Origin: Streptomyces dangxiongensis
GTDB lineage: Bacteria; Actinomycetota; Actinomycetes; Streptomycetales; Streptomycetaceae
Direction: 5' to 3'
DNA: 64,000 nucleotides
NCBI RefSeq assembly: GCF_003675325.1
Contig: NZ_CP033073.1
Coordinates: 4,030,001 to 4,094,000 of the forward strand
The notes beneath the pieces were generated by a model. That model had not been told where the DNA came from. It searched no databases and saw only the letters and a list, made by a program, of their open reading frames with translations. Of this stretch, positions 19,477 through 28,826 are shown in pieces. Numbering within the stretch: position 1 is the stretch's first letter; every line of letters begins with the position of its first letter. The position numbers and the translations under genes were made by a program.

Positions 19477-19947
19477 TCAGTGGCCGGTCGACGGGTGGTA
19501 CGTGGCGGACTCCACCGGCATCTCGACGGTGAGGTGCCCCGACCGGGCGAACGTGAGCTTCACCGTGACCGTCTGGCCCTGCTTCGGCGCGCGCCTCAGC
19601 TTCTCGAACATCAGATGGTTGCCGCCGCTCTCGAACACGAGCCGGCCGTGGGCGGGCACCGCGAAGGAGGACTTCTCCGCCATGGCGCCGCCCTGCGTGC
19701 TGTGCATGGTCACCTCGCCGGCGACGTCGCTGCTGACCGAGGTCAGCTCGTCCCCGGCGCCGCCCTCGTTGGTGATCGTCAGGAAGCCGGCGGCCATGTC
19801 GGCGGAGACGGGCTTGGGCATGTACGGGGAGCTGACGGACAGTTCGGCCCGGTCCGGGCCGGAGTCGGAGCCGGATCCGGAGCAGCCCGTGAGGGCCAGG
19901 GCACCGGCGAGGGCACCGGCGGCCAGGACGGCCGTGGGACGTGTCAC
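19477..19947 (-). CDS. ecuC: Extracellular copper chaperone, PCu(A)C family lipoprotein
   Basis: A 156-residue lipoprotein: signal with lipobox LTGC at about residues 19-22, then the PCu(A)C fold with the Cu(I) ligands: Met in SPYMPKPVSADMAAGFL near 46, His/Met in VTMHSTQGGAMAEKS near 83, and HLMFEKL near 115. It passes Cu(I) to Sco proteins. The S. lividans equivalent is ECuC. Its start overlaps the sco stop by 4 bp, so the pair is translationally coupled. Confidence 0.9.
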   Translation of the reverse strand: MTRPTAVLAAGALAGALALTGCSGSGSDSGPDRAELSVSSPYMPKPVSADMAAGFLTITNEGGAGDELTSVSSDVAGEVTMHSTQGGAMAEKSSFAVPAHGRLVFESGGNHLMFEKLRRAPKQGQTVTVKLTFARSGHLTVEMPVESATYHPSTGH

Positions 19948-20597
19948 GGGTTGGCTCCCCTGACGAGCTTGGGCAGGTCCCGGCTGTAGTCGTCGACCGT
20001 GGTGTCCTCGCCGTAGAGGACGTAGCCGGCGTCCGTCTTCGGGGAGAAGGCGATGACCTGGGTGCCGTGCACCGAGACGAGCTTGCCGTTCTTGTCCTTC
20101 GTCGTCGGTTCCACGGAGATGCCGACCGAGCGGGCACCGGTCTTGACGGCGGCGAAGTCACCGGTCAGACCGATGAACCGGGAGTCGATGCCCTTGAGCC
20201 ACTTGCCCAGTTCGGCGGGGGTGTCGCGGCCGGGGTCGGTGGTGACGAAGACGACCCGCAGATCGTTCTGCTCGGCCTTGGGCAGCGTCTTGCGGGCGAC
20301 GGCGATGTTGCTCATCGTCGCGGGGCAGATGTCGGGGCAGTGCGTGTAGCCGAAGTAGAGCAGGGTCGGGTGGCCCTCGGTCTCCTTGCGGAGGTCGTAC
20401 TTCTTGCCGTGGGTGTCGGTGAGGACCAGGTCCGGCTTCGTGAACGGCTGGTCGAGAACGGTGGCGGCCTTGCCCGCGTCCGACCCTCCGGAGACGACGG
20501 CGACCGGCGCGCCGCTGTCGTCGCCGGTGCCGCAGGCGGAGAGGGTCAGGGTGGCGGCGGCGAGCGTCACGGCCGCGGCGAACGTCTTCTTGCGCAT
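19944..20597 (-). CDS. sco: Sco1/SenC family copper metallochaperone
   Basis: A 217-residue lipoprotein-type thioredoxin-fold copper chaperone. Signal with a C at LSACGTGDDS near residue 23, copper motif CPDIC in YTHCPDICPATMSN near 90, and the distal His in VSVHGTQVI near 175. Required for Cu loading of the aa3 oxidase CuA site and/or GlxA in Streptomyces. Downstream gene is ecuC (4-bp overlap); upstream ycnI is separated by about 117 bp. Confidence 0.92.
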   Translation of the reverse strand: MRKKTFAAAVTLAAATLTLSACGTGDDSGAPVAVVSGGSDAGKAATVLDQPFTKPDLVLTDTHGKKYDLRKETEGHPTLLYFGYTHCPDICPATMSNIAVARKTLPKAEQNDLRVVFVTTDPGRDTPAELGKWLKGIDSRFIGLTGDFAAVKTGARSVGISVEPTTKDKNGKLVSVHGTQVIAFSPKTDAGYVLYGEDTTVDDYSRDLPKLVRGANP

Positions 20598-20714
20598 AGG
20601 AAAATGTCCCAGATGTGTGAAATCCGGCGCGCACCGGGGTCGTACGACGGGCGTCCTCGGCCGGGGCCGGCGGACGGAGCCGCACGACGCCCGGCGCGCG
20701 CTGGGGAAAGGGGC

Positions 20715-21446
20715 TCAGGCGGTGCGGCGGCGGCCCGCGAGGACGCCGTAGGCCACGCCCGCGACGCCGACGACGATGCCGATCACGCCGAGCACGCGCG
20801 CGGTGGTGTCACTGCCGCTGCCGGAGTCCTCGGCCGCGGCCGTCTTCCCGCTCTTGCCGTCCGCGTCGTCGTCGGCGGCGGCTGTGGTGCCGTGGTGGTC
20901 GTCGTCGGAGGCGGCGGTCAGCTCCAGGACGGGGGCCGGGTTCTCCGGCTCGTCCTGGCCCTTCTGCGGCACCTCGATCCAGCGGACGACCTCCTTGTTC
21001 GAGTACGTCTGCACCGCCTTGAACACCAGTTGGTCGGTGTCCTCGGGCAGGGCGCCCAGGGAGAGGGGGAACTTCTGGAAGTAGCCGGGCGCGATGCCCT
21101 TGCCGCCGTCGGCGGTCCAGGTCACCTTGGTGACGGCCTCGTCGATCTTCTCGCCGTGCATCGTCAGCGGCTTGTCGAGCTTGGACTTGGTGACGTCGAT
21201 CTTCCAGCCGGGGATCGGCTGCGGCATCACCGAGGCGATCGGGTGGTCGGCCGGGAGGTTGACCTCGATCTTGGTGGTCGAGGCGTTGTCGCGCTCGTTG
21301 GGGACCTTGAAGTCCACGACCGCGTAACCGCCCTTGGCCGCGGTGCCCTCCGGCTGCACGCCGACGTGCGCGAAGGCGGGAGCCGAGAGGGCGAGGACGG
21401 CGGAGCCGGCGACGGCAGCGGCGGCGGCGATACGAGAAGCCTTCAT
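20715..21446 (-). CDS. YcnI family (DUF1775) copper-binding membrane protein
   Basis: A 243-residue protein: signal peptide ending APAFAHVGV, so His is the first mature residue, a copper ligand in DUF1775 proteins. The DUF1775 domain covers about 30-165, followed by an Asp/His/Ala-rich segment (SDDDHHGTTAAADDDADG) and a C-terminal transmembrane anchor near 215-235 ending in Arg residues. Start ATG 21446 places the signal correctly. Heads the copper gene run; YcnI next to YcnJ-like CopCD is a recurrent arrangement. Confidence 0.88.
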   Translation of the reverse strand: MKASRIAAAAAVAGSAVLALSAPAFAHVGVQPEGTAAKGGYAVVDFKVPNERDNASTTKIEVNLPADHPIASVMPQPIPGWKIDVTKSKLDKPLTMHGEKIDEAVTKVTWTADGGKGIAPGYFQKFPLSLGALPEDTDQLVFKAVQTYSNKEVVRWIEVPQKGQDEPENPAPVLELTAASDDDHHGTTAAADDDADGKSGKTAAAEDSGSGSDTTARVLGVIGIVVGVAGVAYGVLAGRRRTA

Positions 21447-21597
21447 GGAAGGAAGTACTCCACTCTGAGTCAGGTCCGGTGATGAAGAGGAATACGCGCG
21501 TGCGTGGCCGACGTGCGGGCCGTACCACTGGAAAAAGACGCGCACGCGCGCGTGCCGCGCGTCGGCGGCCCACCGGGTCCGTGGAGCGGGGGTCGCG

Positions 21598-22461
21598 TCA
21601 GGCGGCGAGGAGGAACGCGGCGGCGGGCGGGCCGCGCCGGATCACCGTGTGCTGGAGTACGGCGGTGTGCGGGGCCGGTGCCTCGTCGCGGTCGGTACGA
21701 CGGCCGCGCGGGCCGGGCTCGTCGGTGGGCAGCAGCCCGGCGCACAGGGCGTGCGCCAGCGCGAGCGCCGCGCGCAGGGACCGTACGAGCGCCCCCTCCA
21801 CGACTCCGTGCGCCGACAGCTCGATCAGCCGCAGCACGGCGAGGTCCCCGCGGCGCAGCAGCCAGCCGGCGGTGACGGCCGCGAGCAGGTGGCCGAGCAG
21901 CATCGGCAGCGAGGGCAGCAGCCCCGTGGCGGAGCCGGTGACGTCGTGCGCGTGGTGCAGGACGGGCAGGGCGCCCGTGGGGCGGCCGGCGCGGTCGATG
22001 AGACGCGCGTCGAGCAGCAGCCGGAAGGCGTGCCCCGGGGTCAGGGACGACGGGGCCGAGCCGCACACCAGGCGCGCGGCCTGCTCGACGAGCGCGCTGT
22101 CGCTCAACGCCCCGCCGGCGGAACCTGCCGGCCCGGACGACGGCATCGACGGCATGGTCATCGCGTCGGAGGCCGCCGCGGCCCCGTGCCGGCCCAGTCC
22201 GAACAGCGTGTGCAGCACGGCCTGGCCGAGGGCGAGGAGCGCGGCGATACCCGGCAGCGAACGGGCCCGCCCGGCGAGCGGGGCCACGAGCAGCAAGGAG
22301 CCGAGGAAGCCCGCGCCCAGCGTCCACAGCGGCACGCTCGCGCAGGAGGCCAGGGTGTGCCCGGCCGCGGCCAGCGCGACGCAGACCGCGGCGAACACCG
22401 CGGCCCGCAGCAGCCGGAGCCCGGCTCCGGGGCGCGCCGTGCGCGGGTGGGGGGCAGTCAT
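21598..22461 (-). CDS. Putative membrane protein, His/Met-containing, copper cluster neighbour
   Basis: A 287-residue protein with about five to six hydrophobic segments (near 20-40, 45-62, 68-90, 175-195, 205-225). No catalytic motif is recognised. It carries a Met-rich loop (DAMTMPSMPS near 98) and the motif LPVLHHAHDVTG near 165, both suggestive of metal handling. Start ATG 22461. It shares strand with ycnI about 150 bp downstream and belongs to the copper region by position only; function not established. Confidence 0.7.
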   Translation of the reverse strand: MTAPHPRTARPGAGLRLLRAAVFAAVCVALAAAGHTLASCASVPLWTLGAGFLGSLLLVAPLAGRARSLPGIAALLALGQAVLHTLFGLGRHGAAAASDAMTMPSMPSSGPAGSAGGALSDSALVEQAARLVCGSAPSSLTPGHAFRLLLDARLIDRAGRPTGALPVLHHAHDVTGSATGLLPSLPMLLGHLLAAVTAGWLLRRGDLAVLRLIELSAHGVVEGALVRSLRAALALAHALCAGLLPTDEPGPRGRRTDRDEAPAPHTAVLQHTVIRRGPPAAAFLLAA

Positions 22462-22647
22462 GGCGGGGTCATCATCGCACTGAGCCCGCCGGGTGCCTAC
22501 GGCGGGGCGGCCGGGCCGTCCTTCATACACCGATTCCTCCCCCGGCGCATCGGCTGTATGGGCGGAGTCACGCCCACGCAGTGCTTACGGCCGCCTACGG
22601 GCGGCAATACGTAACGGTATGTCGAGCCGCGGCCGGGAGGCTGGAGC

Positions 22648-23091
22648 ATGAGCATCTGGTGGTCACTCCATCTGCGGCGTGACGCCGCGAGCGTGCCGCT
22701 CGCCCGGCGGTTACTGATCGGCACCATGGAGACGGCGGGCGTCGATCCGGAGGTCTCGTACGATCTGTCCGTCGCCCTGAGCGAGGCCTGCGCGAACGCC
22801 GTCGAGCACGGCGGGGACAGCGCGCCCGGCGCCTCGGAGGCGTACCGGGTGACCGCGTACCTCGACGGCGAGAAGTGCCGTATCGAGGTGGCCGACTGGG
22901 GGCCCGGCTGTGTCCGTACCCAGGACATCCGGCCCGCCCGCCCGGACGCCGAGCACGGCCGCGGCCTGTGTCTGATCCGCGAACTCGCCGACCACGTCCA
23001 CATCGGGCCCAAGCCGGGCCGGGGCGGGACGGTGGTCAGCTTCGACAAGATCCTCAAGTGGACGAAGGACCCCACCCTGCTCACGGCCTGA
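22648..23091 (+). CDS. RsbW-like ATP-binding protein (anti-sigma-type kinase fold)
   Basis: A 147-residue stand-alone HATPase_c domain: N-box ALSEACANAVEHGG near residue 45, G1 box VADWGPGC near 84, G2 box GRGLCLIRELADHV near 108. Streptomyces has dozens of such proteins, which sequester sigma or anti-anti-sigma factors or work with PP2C phosphatases. A good ribosome site (GGGAGG) precedes the ATG. No partner gene is adjacent. Confidence 0.87.
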   Translation: MSIWWSLHLRRDAASVPLARRLLIGTMETAGVDPEVSYDLSVALSEACANAVEHGGDSAPGASEAYRVTAYLDGEKCRIEVADWGPGCVRTQDIRPARPDAEHGRGLCLIRELADHVHIGPKPGRGGTVVSFDKILKWTKDPTLLTA

Positions 23092-23234
23092 CGGGCCGGC
23101 GGGGCGCCGGGGTGCGTGCGGCAGCGGCCGGCACGCGCGCGTGAGGCGGGCCGGGTCAGCCGGAGGGCAGGCGTGCGTGAGGCACCCGGGGCCCCGGCCC
23201 ACCCGGGCAGCCCGGGGCCCGATCGGCTGCCGAC

Positions 23235-23316
23235 GGTGGCTTGGCCTGGTGGCCGGCGTGCCGGATGGTGGCTTGGCCTGGTGGTCGGCGTGCCGGACGG
23301 TGGCCTGGCCCTGGTG
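23235..23316. repeat. 32-bp tandem repeat, about 2.5 copies
   Basis: Two nearly identical 32-bp units (23235-23266 and 23267-23298) and a partial third, beginning GGTGGCTTGGCCTGGTGG. They lie in the 480-bp convergent gap 23092-23573, which otherwise holds only the hairpin at 23495-23527. No coding role seen. Confidence 0.6.
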
Positions 23317-23494
23317 GCTGCGCGCCCGGTGGCGGACTCGCCCGTCATCGGCGCGCCCCGTCCTCGGTGGCCCCCTCATCGGTGCGCGCCGCGTCGGGTT
23401 CGAGATGCAGGTCCACGCCCGCGCCGGACCGGAGACCGTCCACGCACACCCTCCCCCCGGGCGCGTGAGACCTTCGCGCGCCCGCCCCCGTGCC

Positions 23495-23527
23495 GATGGC
23501 CGGGCACCGCCACGGTGCCCGGCCATC
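23495..23527. terminator. Perfect 15-bp hairpin, bidirectional terminator
   Basis: GATGGCCGGGCACCG at 23495-23509 pairs exactly with 23513-23527 around a 3-nt loop. It lies about 45 bp beyond the pepP stop, in the gap shared with the convergent ATPase gene. Confidence 0.75.
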
Positions 23528-23573
23528 ATCGCCTTGTTCCTACCGTTCGTTCCGTTCGTACGGTCCGTGCCGG

Positions 23574-25058
23574 TCAGCCCTTCAGGGCCGCCATCCACGC
23601 CTCGACCTCGTCGGACCGCCGCGGCAGCCCGGCGGACAGGTTCCGGTTGCCGTCCTCCGTGACGAGGATGTCGTCCTCGATGCGGACGCCGATGCCCCGG
23701 TACTCCTGCGGAACCGTCAGGTCGTCGGCCTGGAAGTACAGGCCCGGCTCGACCGTGAGCACCATGCCCGGCTCCAGCGTGCCGTCGACGTACGTCTCCA
23801 CGCGCGCGGCGGCGCAGTCGTGGACGTCCAGGCCCAGCATGTGACCGGTGCCGTGCAGCGTCCAGCGGCGCTGGAGGCCCAGCTCCAGCACGCGCTCGAC
23901 CGGGCCCTCGGCCAGTCCCCACTCGACGAGCTTCTCGGCGAGCACGCGCTGGGCGGCGTCGTGGAAGTCGCGGTACTTGGCGCCCGGCCGCACGGCCGCG
24001 ATGCCGGCCTCCTGGGCCTCGTACACGGCGTCGTAGATCTTCTTCTGGATCTCGGTGTACGTGCCGCTGACGGGCAGGGTGCGCGTGACGTCGGCGGTGT
24101 ACAGCGTGTGCGTCTCCACGCCCGCGTCGAGCAGGAGGAGGTCGCCGGAGCGGACCGGGCCGTCGTTGCGGACCCAGTGCAGGGTGCAGGCGTGCGGGCC
24201 GGCGGCGGCGATCGTGCCGTACCCGACGTCGTTGCCCTCCACGCGGGCGCGAAGGAAGAACGTTCCCTCGATGTAGCGCTCGCTCGTCGCCTCGGCCTTG
24301 TCGAGGACCTTCACGACGTCCTCGAAGCCGCGGACCGTGGAGTCGACGGCCTTCTGCAGCTCGCCGACCTCGAACTCGTCCTTGACCAGCCGGGCCTCGG
24401 AGAGGAAGACGCGCAGCTCCTCGTCGCGTTCGGCGGTGACCTTGTCGGTCAGGGCCGCCTCGATGCCGGCGTCGTGCCCGCGCACCACGCGGACCGGGCC
24501 GGTGGCCTCGCGCAACTGCTCGGCCAGCTCGCGCACGTCGGCGGCCGGGATGCCGTAGAGCGCCTCGGACTCGGTGAGGGAGTGGCGGCGGCCGACCCAC
24601 AGCTCGCCCTGGCCGGAGAGCCAGAACTCGCCGTTCTCGCGGTCGGAGCGCGGCAGGAGGTAGATCGTCTCCTGGTGGCCGTCCGTGGTGGGCTCCAGGA
24701 CGAGGACGCCGTCCTCGGTCTGGTCGCCGGTGAGGTAGGTGTACTCGACGGAGGCGCGGAAGGGGTACTCCGTGTCGTTCGAGCGGGTCCTCAGGTTGCC
24801 CGCCGGGATCACCAGGCGCTCGCCCGGGAAGCGGGCGGAGAGCGCGGCACGGCGGCGGGCGGTGTGCCCGGCCTGCTCGACCGGCTCCAGGTCACGCAGC
24901 TCCGTGTCGGCCCAGCCGGACTTCATGTTCTCGGCCAGCTCGTCGGAGACGCCCGGGTACAGGCCGTTCTTCCGCTGCTTGATGGGCTCGTCGGACTCGG
25001 TCTCGGCGCCCTCCGCGGTAGCGGAGTCGGGCACAGCCGGGTTGAGCTCGTCGGACAC
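23574..25058 (-). CDS. pepP: Xaa-Pro aminopeptidase (M24B)
   Basis: Removes N-terminal residues preceding proline. A 494-residue protein with an N-terminal creatinase-like domain (about 55-200) and a C-terminal M24 domain with metal ligands: Asp in LLLLDAGVETHTLYTADVTRT near 310 and 321, His in GTGHMLGLDVHD near 395, Glu in TVEPGLYF near 427 and in GVRIEDDILVT near 455. The GTG at 25058 is chosen because GAGGAGGAT lies just upstream; the open frame before it has no similarity. Confidence 0.9.
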   Translation of the reverse strand: MSDELNPAVPDSATAEGAETESDEPIKQRKNGLYPGVSDELAENMKSGWADTELRDLEPVEQAGHTARRRAALSARFPGERLVIPAGNLRTRSNDTEYPFRASVEYTYLTGDQTEDGVLVLEPTTDGHQETIYLLPRSDRENGEFWLSGQGELWVGRRHSLTESEALYGIPAADVRELAEQLREATGPVRVVRGHDAGIEAALTDKVTAERDEELRVFLSEARLVKDEFEVGELQKAVDSTVRGFEDVVKVLDKAEATSERYIEGTFFLRARVEGNDVGYGTIAAAGPHACTLHWVRNDGPVRSGDLLLLDAGVETHTLYTADVTRTLPVSGTYTEIQKKIYDAVYEAQEAGIAAVRPGAKYRDFHDAAQRVLAEKLVEWGLAEGPVERVLELGLQRRWTLHGTGHMLGLDVHDCAAARVETYVDGTLEPGMVLTVEPGLYFQADDLTVPQEYRGIGVRIEDDILVTEDGNRNLSAGLPRRSDEVEAWMAALKG

Positions 25059-25264
25059 GTGATCCTCCTCGATACGCCATGTGATCTCCCCCGGGGCCCG
25101 CGACGCTCCTGCTTGTGGCCGAGCGGGGACCTCCATCATCGTACGGTCGTACCGCGGGCGGGCCCGGCCGGATGACCTGTTATGCCCGGTCATGCCGGTC
25201 CCGGGCGCACGGCTCTGGACCGGAGCGCCGGCGCACGGCTCGGTTCGAGCGCCGGGCGCGCGGT

Positions 25265-26665
25265 TCAGTCGAAGCGGGCCGCCAGCAGGACCACGTCCTC
25301 GTCGCTGTCGGCCGCCTCCAGCCCGTCCGGCAGGACCGTGCGCAGGACGTGGTCGGCGACGGCCCCAGGGTCGTGGCGCACCGCGCGCGGGACGCCCGCG
25401 GCGGCCGCGTGCAGCCGGGCGAAGGCGCGGTCCATCGGGTCGCCGGTACGGTGCAGCAGCCCGTCCGTGTAGAGCAGGACCGTCTCCCCGGCCTCCGCCT
25501 GGATCTCCACGCTGGGCGCCTCCCAGCAGGCGAGCATGCCGAGCGGTGCGGAGACGGAGGTCTCGGCGAACTCGGTGCGCCGCTCCCCGATGAGCAGCGG
25601 CGGGCTGTGTCCGGCGCCGGCCAGGGTGACCTTGCGCAGGGCGGGCTCGCAGAAGGCGAACAGGGCGGTGGCCGAGCGGGCGGGCTCCGTCAGCCGCAGC
25701 AGCAGCTCCAGGTCGGACAGGACGGCCACCGGGTCCTCGCCCTCCATCACGGCGTACGCCCGCAGGGAGGCGCGCAGCCGGCCCATGGCGGCCACCGCGC
25801 TGGGCCCCGAGCCGGTGACCGAGCCGACGGACAGGCCGAGTGCGGCGTCCGGCAGCGGCAGGGCGTCGTACCAGTCGCCTCCGCCGCGCGGGCCGGTGCG
25901 GTGCCGGGCGGCGAGCTGGACGCCGGCCACCCGGGGCAGCCGGGAAGGCAGCAGCTCCGCGGTGATGGTCGCCATGGACGCGCGCGTGCGTTCCACCTCC
26001 AGCAGCCGGGCGAGGTGCTCGGTGGCGTGCCGGACGTACAGGCGGGCGAGGTGACGCCGCCGCTCGTGCGGCTCGGCCGGTTCGTCGTAGAACCAGACGG
26101 CGGCACCGAGGCGGCCCGCGGATCCGGTCGCGAGGGGCAGGGCGTAACTGGCGGCGTAGCCGAGGCGGACGGCCACCTCGCGGTGGCGGGGGTCGAGGCC
26201 GACCTCGGCGAGCAGGTCGGGGTGGACGGCCTCGGCGCCGCGCCCGTGTCGTACGGCAGGGCGCCGCGGGGCACGGTCTCGATGAGGCCGAGGTCGGCGC
26301 GGCCGAGACCGAGGCCGAGGGTGGTGCGGGGGCCGATGCCGGCGCCGGGTTCCAGGACGACCAGGCCGCGGCGGGCGCCGACGAGGGACGCCCCGGCGCC
26401 CAGCAGTTCGTGCAGGGCGGCGTCCATGGTGCTGGTGCGCGTGAGGCGCTCGGTGAGTTCGTGGAGGGTCGTCAGGTCCGAGACCCAGCCGGCCAGCCGG
26501 TCCTGGAGGACGGCGCCGGGCGCGGGCGGGTGGGGGAGCGGGGACGGGGGCGGTGTCCGGGGCGGGGCCGGCCCCGGGGGCGGGAGGGGTGGGCGCGACA
26601 GTGTGGACGGGCGTGGGAACCGTTGGATCGATTCCGGCCACTTTCGGAGGGTGCGGGGCGTTCAT
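25265..26665 (-). pseudogene. GAF/PP2C (SpoIIE-type) serine phosphatase with two compensating frameshifts
   Basis: One long frame (466 codons) covers the gene, but residues about 48-140 are Arg/Pro/His-rich out-of-frame sequence. The GAF sensor domain (for example DAALHELLGAGASLVGARRGLVVLEPG) lies in another frame between roughly 26540 and 26245. The PP2C part (GGGDWYDALPLPD, SVGSVTGSGPSAVAAMGRLR, LLYTDGLLHR, DSDEDVVLLAARF) is intact in the long frame. So an indel in the C/G run at about 26515-26565 and an opposite one at about 26238-26248 are needed. Family role: dephosphorylation of anti-sigma antagonists. Most likely sequencing errors, but a real inactive GAF domain is possible. Confidence 0.8.
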
Positions 26666-27268
26666 GGTGTCCGGCTTTCAGACCGGTGCGTATAGCTCAG
26701 AAGCATCGCAAACCCCCATGTCATTCTGCGCCGCTGGCAGTGTCTCCACATGTACACGCACTCGTGAGGGGATGTCCAGCATTGTCCTGCGGGGATTCCT
26801 GGTGTCCATGGGGCGGACGAGGTTTTTCCCGAAGTCCTTGCCTTACTGGCAAGTTGGCTGAAAACTGTCTCGGGTATCGGTTCATTGCGGTCGACTGGCC
26901 TTGCTCCACGGAGCGTCACAGCGGTCGTGATGGGTACGTACTCGGAGAAGGCCAGGGGTGGTTGGGGACCGCCCGGAACCTGGCGACGGACCCGGGCGTC
27001 ATAGCCACCGACGGCCGAGCCCCATCCTCCCGTGGCGGAGGCGGAAGAACCACGCGCGACGGCGAAACGCCAGACTTCGCCACCCCCATGCCGCAGCCGT
27101 GCGTGTGAGAGACGCACCATGGGCGCGGCCCACGCTCGACCCCTGGGGTTCCCCCTGCCGTGCGCAGGGGTGTGATGCGCCAACAGGTACGCACAGTGAA
27201 TCGATCGACACATGGTGTGATGTGGACCACGGTGTTGCCAGCGGTGCAACGGAAAGGAACGAGCGCTC
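26666..27268. other. Gap of about 600 bp; divergent promoter region
   Basis: No convincing gene. It separates the divergent PP2C and prim-pol-like genes. A perfect hairpin CTTGCC-TTACT-GGCAAG lies at 26837-26853, and GTTGC/GCAAC arms flank 7 nt just before the ribosome site of the + strand gene (about 27235-27251). Either could be an operator; nothing recognisable as an RNA gene is seen. Confidence 0.4.
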
Positions 27269-27934
27269 ATGCGCGAGATCCTCGGAAGGCGACGCAGGCT
27301 CCTGTCCAGGCGGAACGACGGGCAGCCTGAGCTGATCAGCGCGGCCCTGACCTTCGCGACGCAATGGCAGTGGCCCGTACTCCCGGGTGTGGCCCCGGAC
27401 CCACAGGGGCGGGCCCGCTGCGCCTGCCCGGACCCGGAGTGCACGGTGCCCGGCGCGCACCCCTTCGACCCCGGCCTGCTCGCGGCCAGCACCGACGCGC
27501 GCCTGGTGCGCTGGTGGTGGACCAACCGGCCGGGCGCGCCGGTCATCATGGCCACCGGCGGCAAGGCGCCCTGCGCGGTCAGTCTGCCGGCGCTCGCCGC
27601 CTCCCGCGCGCTCGCCCTGCTCGACCGGCGCGGCATGCGGCTGGGCCCGGTGATCGCCTCGCCGACCCGGTGGGCGCTGCTGGTCAAGCCGTACTCCATG
27701 GAGCAGCTCGGCGAACTGCTCTACGCCAAGGACTTCGTTCCCGGCTCCCTGCGCTTCCACGGCGAGGGCGGCTATGTCGCCCTGCCCCCGTCGGAGACCG
27801 GCCAGGGCACCGTCCGCTGGGAGCGTGCCCCGCTGCCCGGCTCGGCCTCGCCGTGGGTGCCCGACGTGGAGGCCGTGGTGGACGCCGTGGTCGACGCCCT
27901 CACTCGTACGGGTGTGAGCGCACCCGAGTTGTAG
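27269..27934 (+). CDS. Prim-pol N-terminal-like protein (stand-alone)
   Basis: A 221-residue protein resembling the N-terminal part of actinobacterial bifunctional DNA primase/polymerase domains: GWPVLPG-like QWPVLPGVAPD near residue 32, a Cys cluster (CACPDPECTVPGAHPFDP) near 50 and WWWTNRPGAPVIMATG near 80. The acidic catalytic pair of active prim-pols (as in the GVDLDT motif of the homologue at 45029-45910) is not visible, so this is probably a non-catalytic relative. RBS GGAAAGGAAC precedes the ATG. It is followed after 56 bp by a secreted protein gene. Confidence 0.7.
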   Translation: MREILGRRRRLLSRRNDGQPELISAALTFATQWQWPVLPGVAPDPQGRARCACPDPECTVPGAHPFDPGLLAASTDARLVRWWWTNRPGAPVIMATGGKAPCAVSLPALAASRALALLDRRGMRLGPVIASPTRWALLVKPYSMEQLGELLYAKDFVPGSLRFHGEGGYVALPPSETGQGTVRWERAPLPGSASPWVPDVEAVVDAVVDALTRTGVSAPEL

Positions 27935-27990
27935 GGGGTGTCGGGCGCGGACGCGGCGGACGGGCCCCGTCCGCTCGTACTGTTCCGTCC

Positions 27991-28566
27991 ATGCCGCGTC
28001 ATTCCCGGGGACACAGCGCCCCCCAGCCGCTCCGCGGCGGGCCGGACGGCCGAAAGCTTCGTCTGCTCGCCCTCCTGGGCATCGTGGCGGCCGTCGCCGC
28101 ACTGCCGCTGGCCGTGGCGTCGGCGGGGCAGGGGGCAGACACCGGCCGGGCCGCCGTACCGGCCGCGCCCCGTGGCGACGCCAAGGTCCGCACGACCCAC
28201 TCCGGCCGCTCCCCGTTCCTGCTCGGTCTGGGCCTCGCCACCGCCGCACGCTGCGGCCCCGGACTCACCTCGCCCGACGGCATCGAGGCGCAGACCTGTG
28301 TGCTGACCCAGGGCACGGACACCTGGGCGCGCACCTACTACCGCAACGCCACCGGCGAGTCGCTGGACTCCGTGCTGAGCCTGATGGGGCCGGGCGGCCG
28401 GACCGTGCAGATGCGCTGTGTCACGGGCGCCGACGACGAGCCCGCCACCTGCGAGACGCCCCGCGAACGCAGCCGGGGCGGACCGGACGCCTACACGGCC
28501 GTCACCGAGTTCGCCGCACACGGCACCGACGGGGCGCTGCTGCTGCGCTCGGGCAGCAACTCTTAG
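27991..28566 (+). CDS. Putative secreted protein
   Basis: A 191-residue product with an N-terminal signal (basic start, hydrophobic LRLLALLGIVAAVAALPLAVASAG at about 23-46) and a small mature domain containing four cysteines (AARCGPG, QTCVLT, MRCVTG, ATCETP), likely two disulfides. No known family is recognised. The start ATG at 27991 fits the signal; the frame is open upstream inside the previous gene. A strong hairpin follows. Confidence 0.72.
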   Translation: MPRHSRGHSAPQPLRGGPDGRKLRLLALLGIVAAVAALPLAVASAGQGADTGRAAVPAAPRGDAKVRTTHSGRSPFLLGLGLATAARCGPGLTSPDGIEAQTCVLTQGTDTWARTYYRNATGESLDSVLSLMGPGGRTVQMRCVTGADDEPATCETPRERSRGGPDAYTAVTEFAAHGTDGALLLRSGSNS

Positions 28567-28626
28567 CGCGCACCGGGCGGTTGACGTCCACCGGCGCGCT
28601 GTACACCGGGTGCGGACATGGAAAGA

Positions 28627-28664
28627 CCCGGTTGCTGGCGACGGGGGATGCACCAGCAACCGGG
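28627..28664. terminator. 12-bp perfect hairpin between convergent genes
   Basis: CCCGGTTGCTGG at 28627-28638 pairs with CCAGCAACCGGG at 28653-28664 around a 14-nt loop, midway between the secreted protein gene and the convergent DUF5926 gene. Probable bidirectional terminator. Confidence 0.75.
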
Positions 28665-28826
28665 CTACTGGAACGGTAACAAGAGATCGGCGGTTCGCAA
28701 ATTCCGCCTGGGCTATTCGGACACCGATTTCCCCGGCGCGGCGGGGAGTTGTGACAGGAGTCACCTACAGGGCGGGCCGGCTCCACGGCTGACCGACCGG
28801 TCAGCCGTGGTCCCCCCGCGCGGAAG

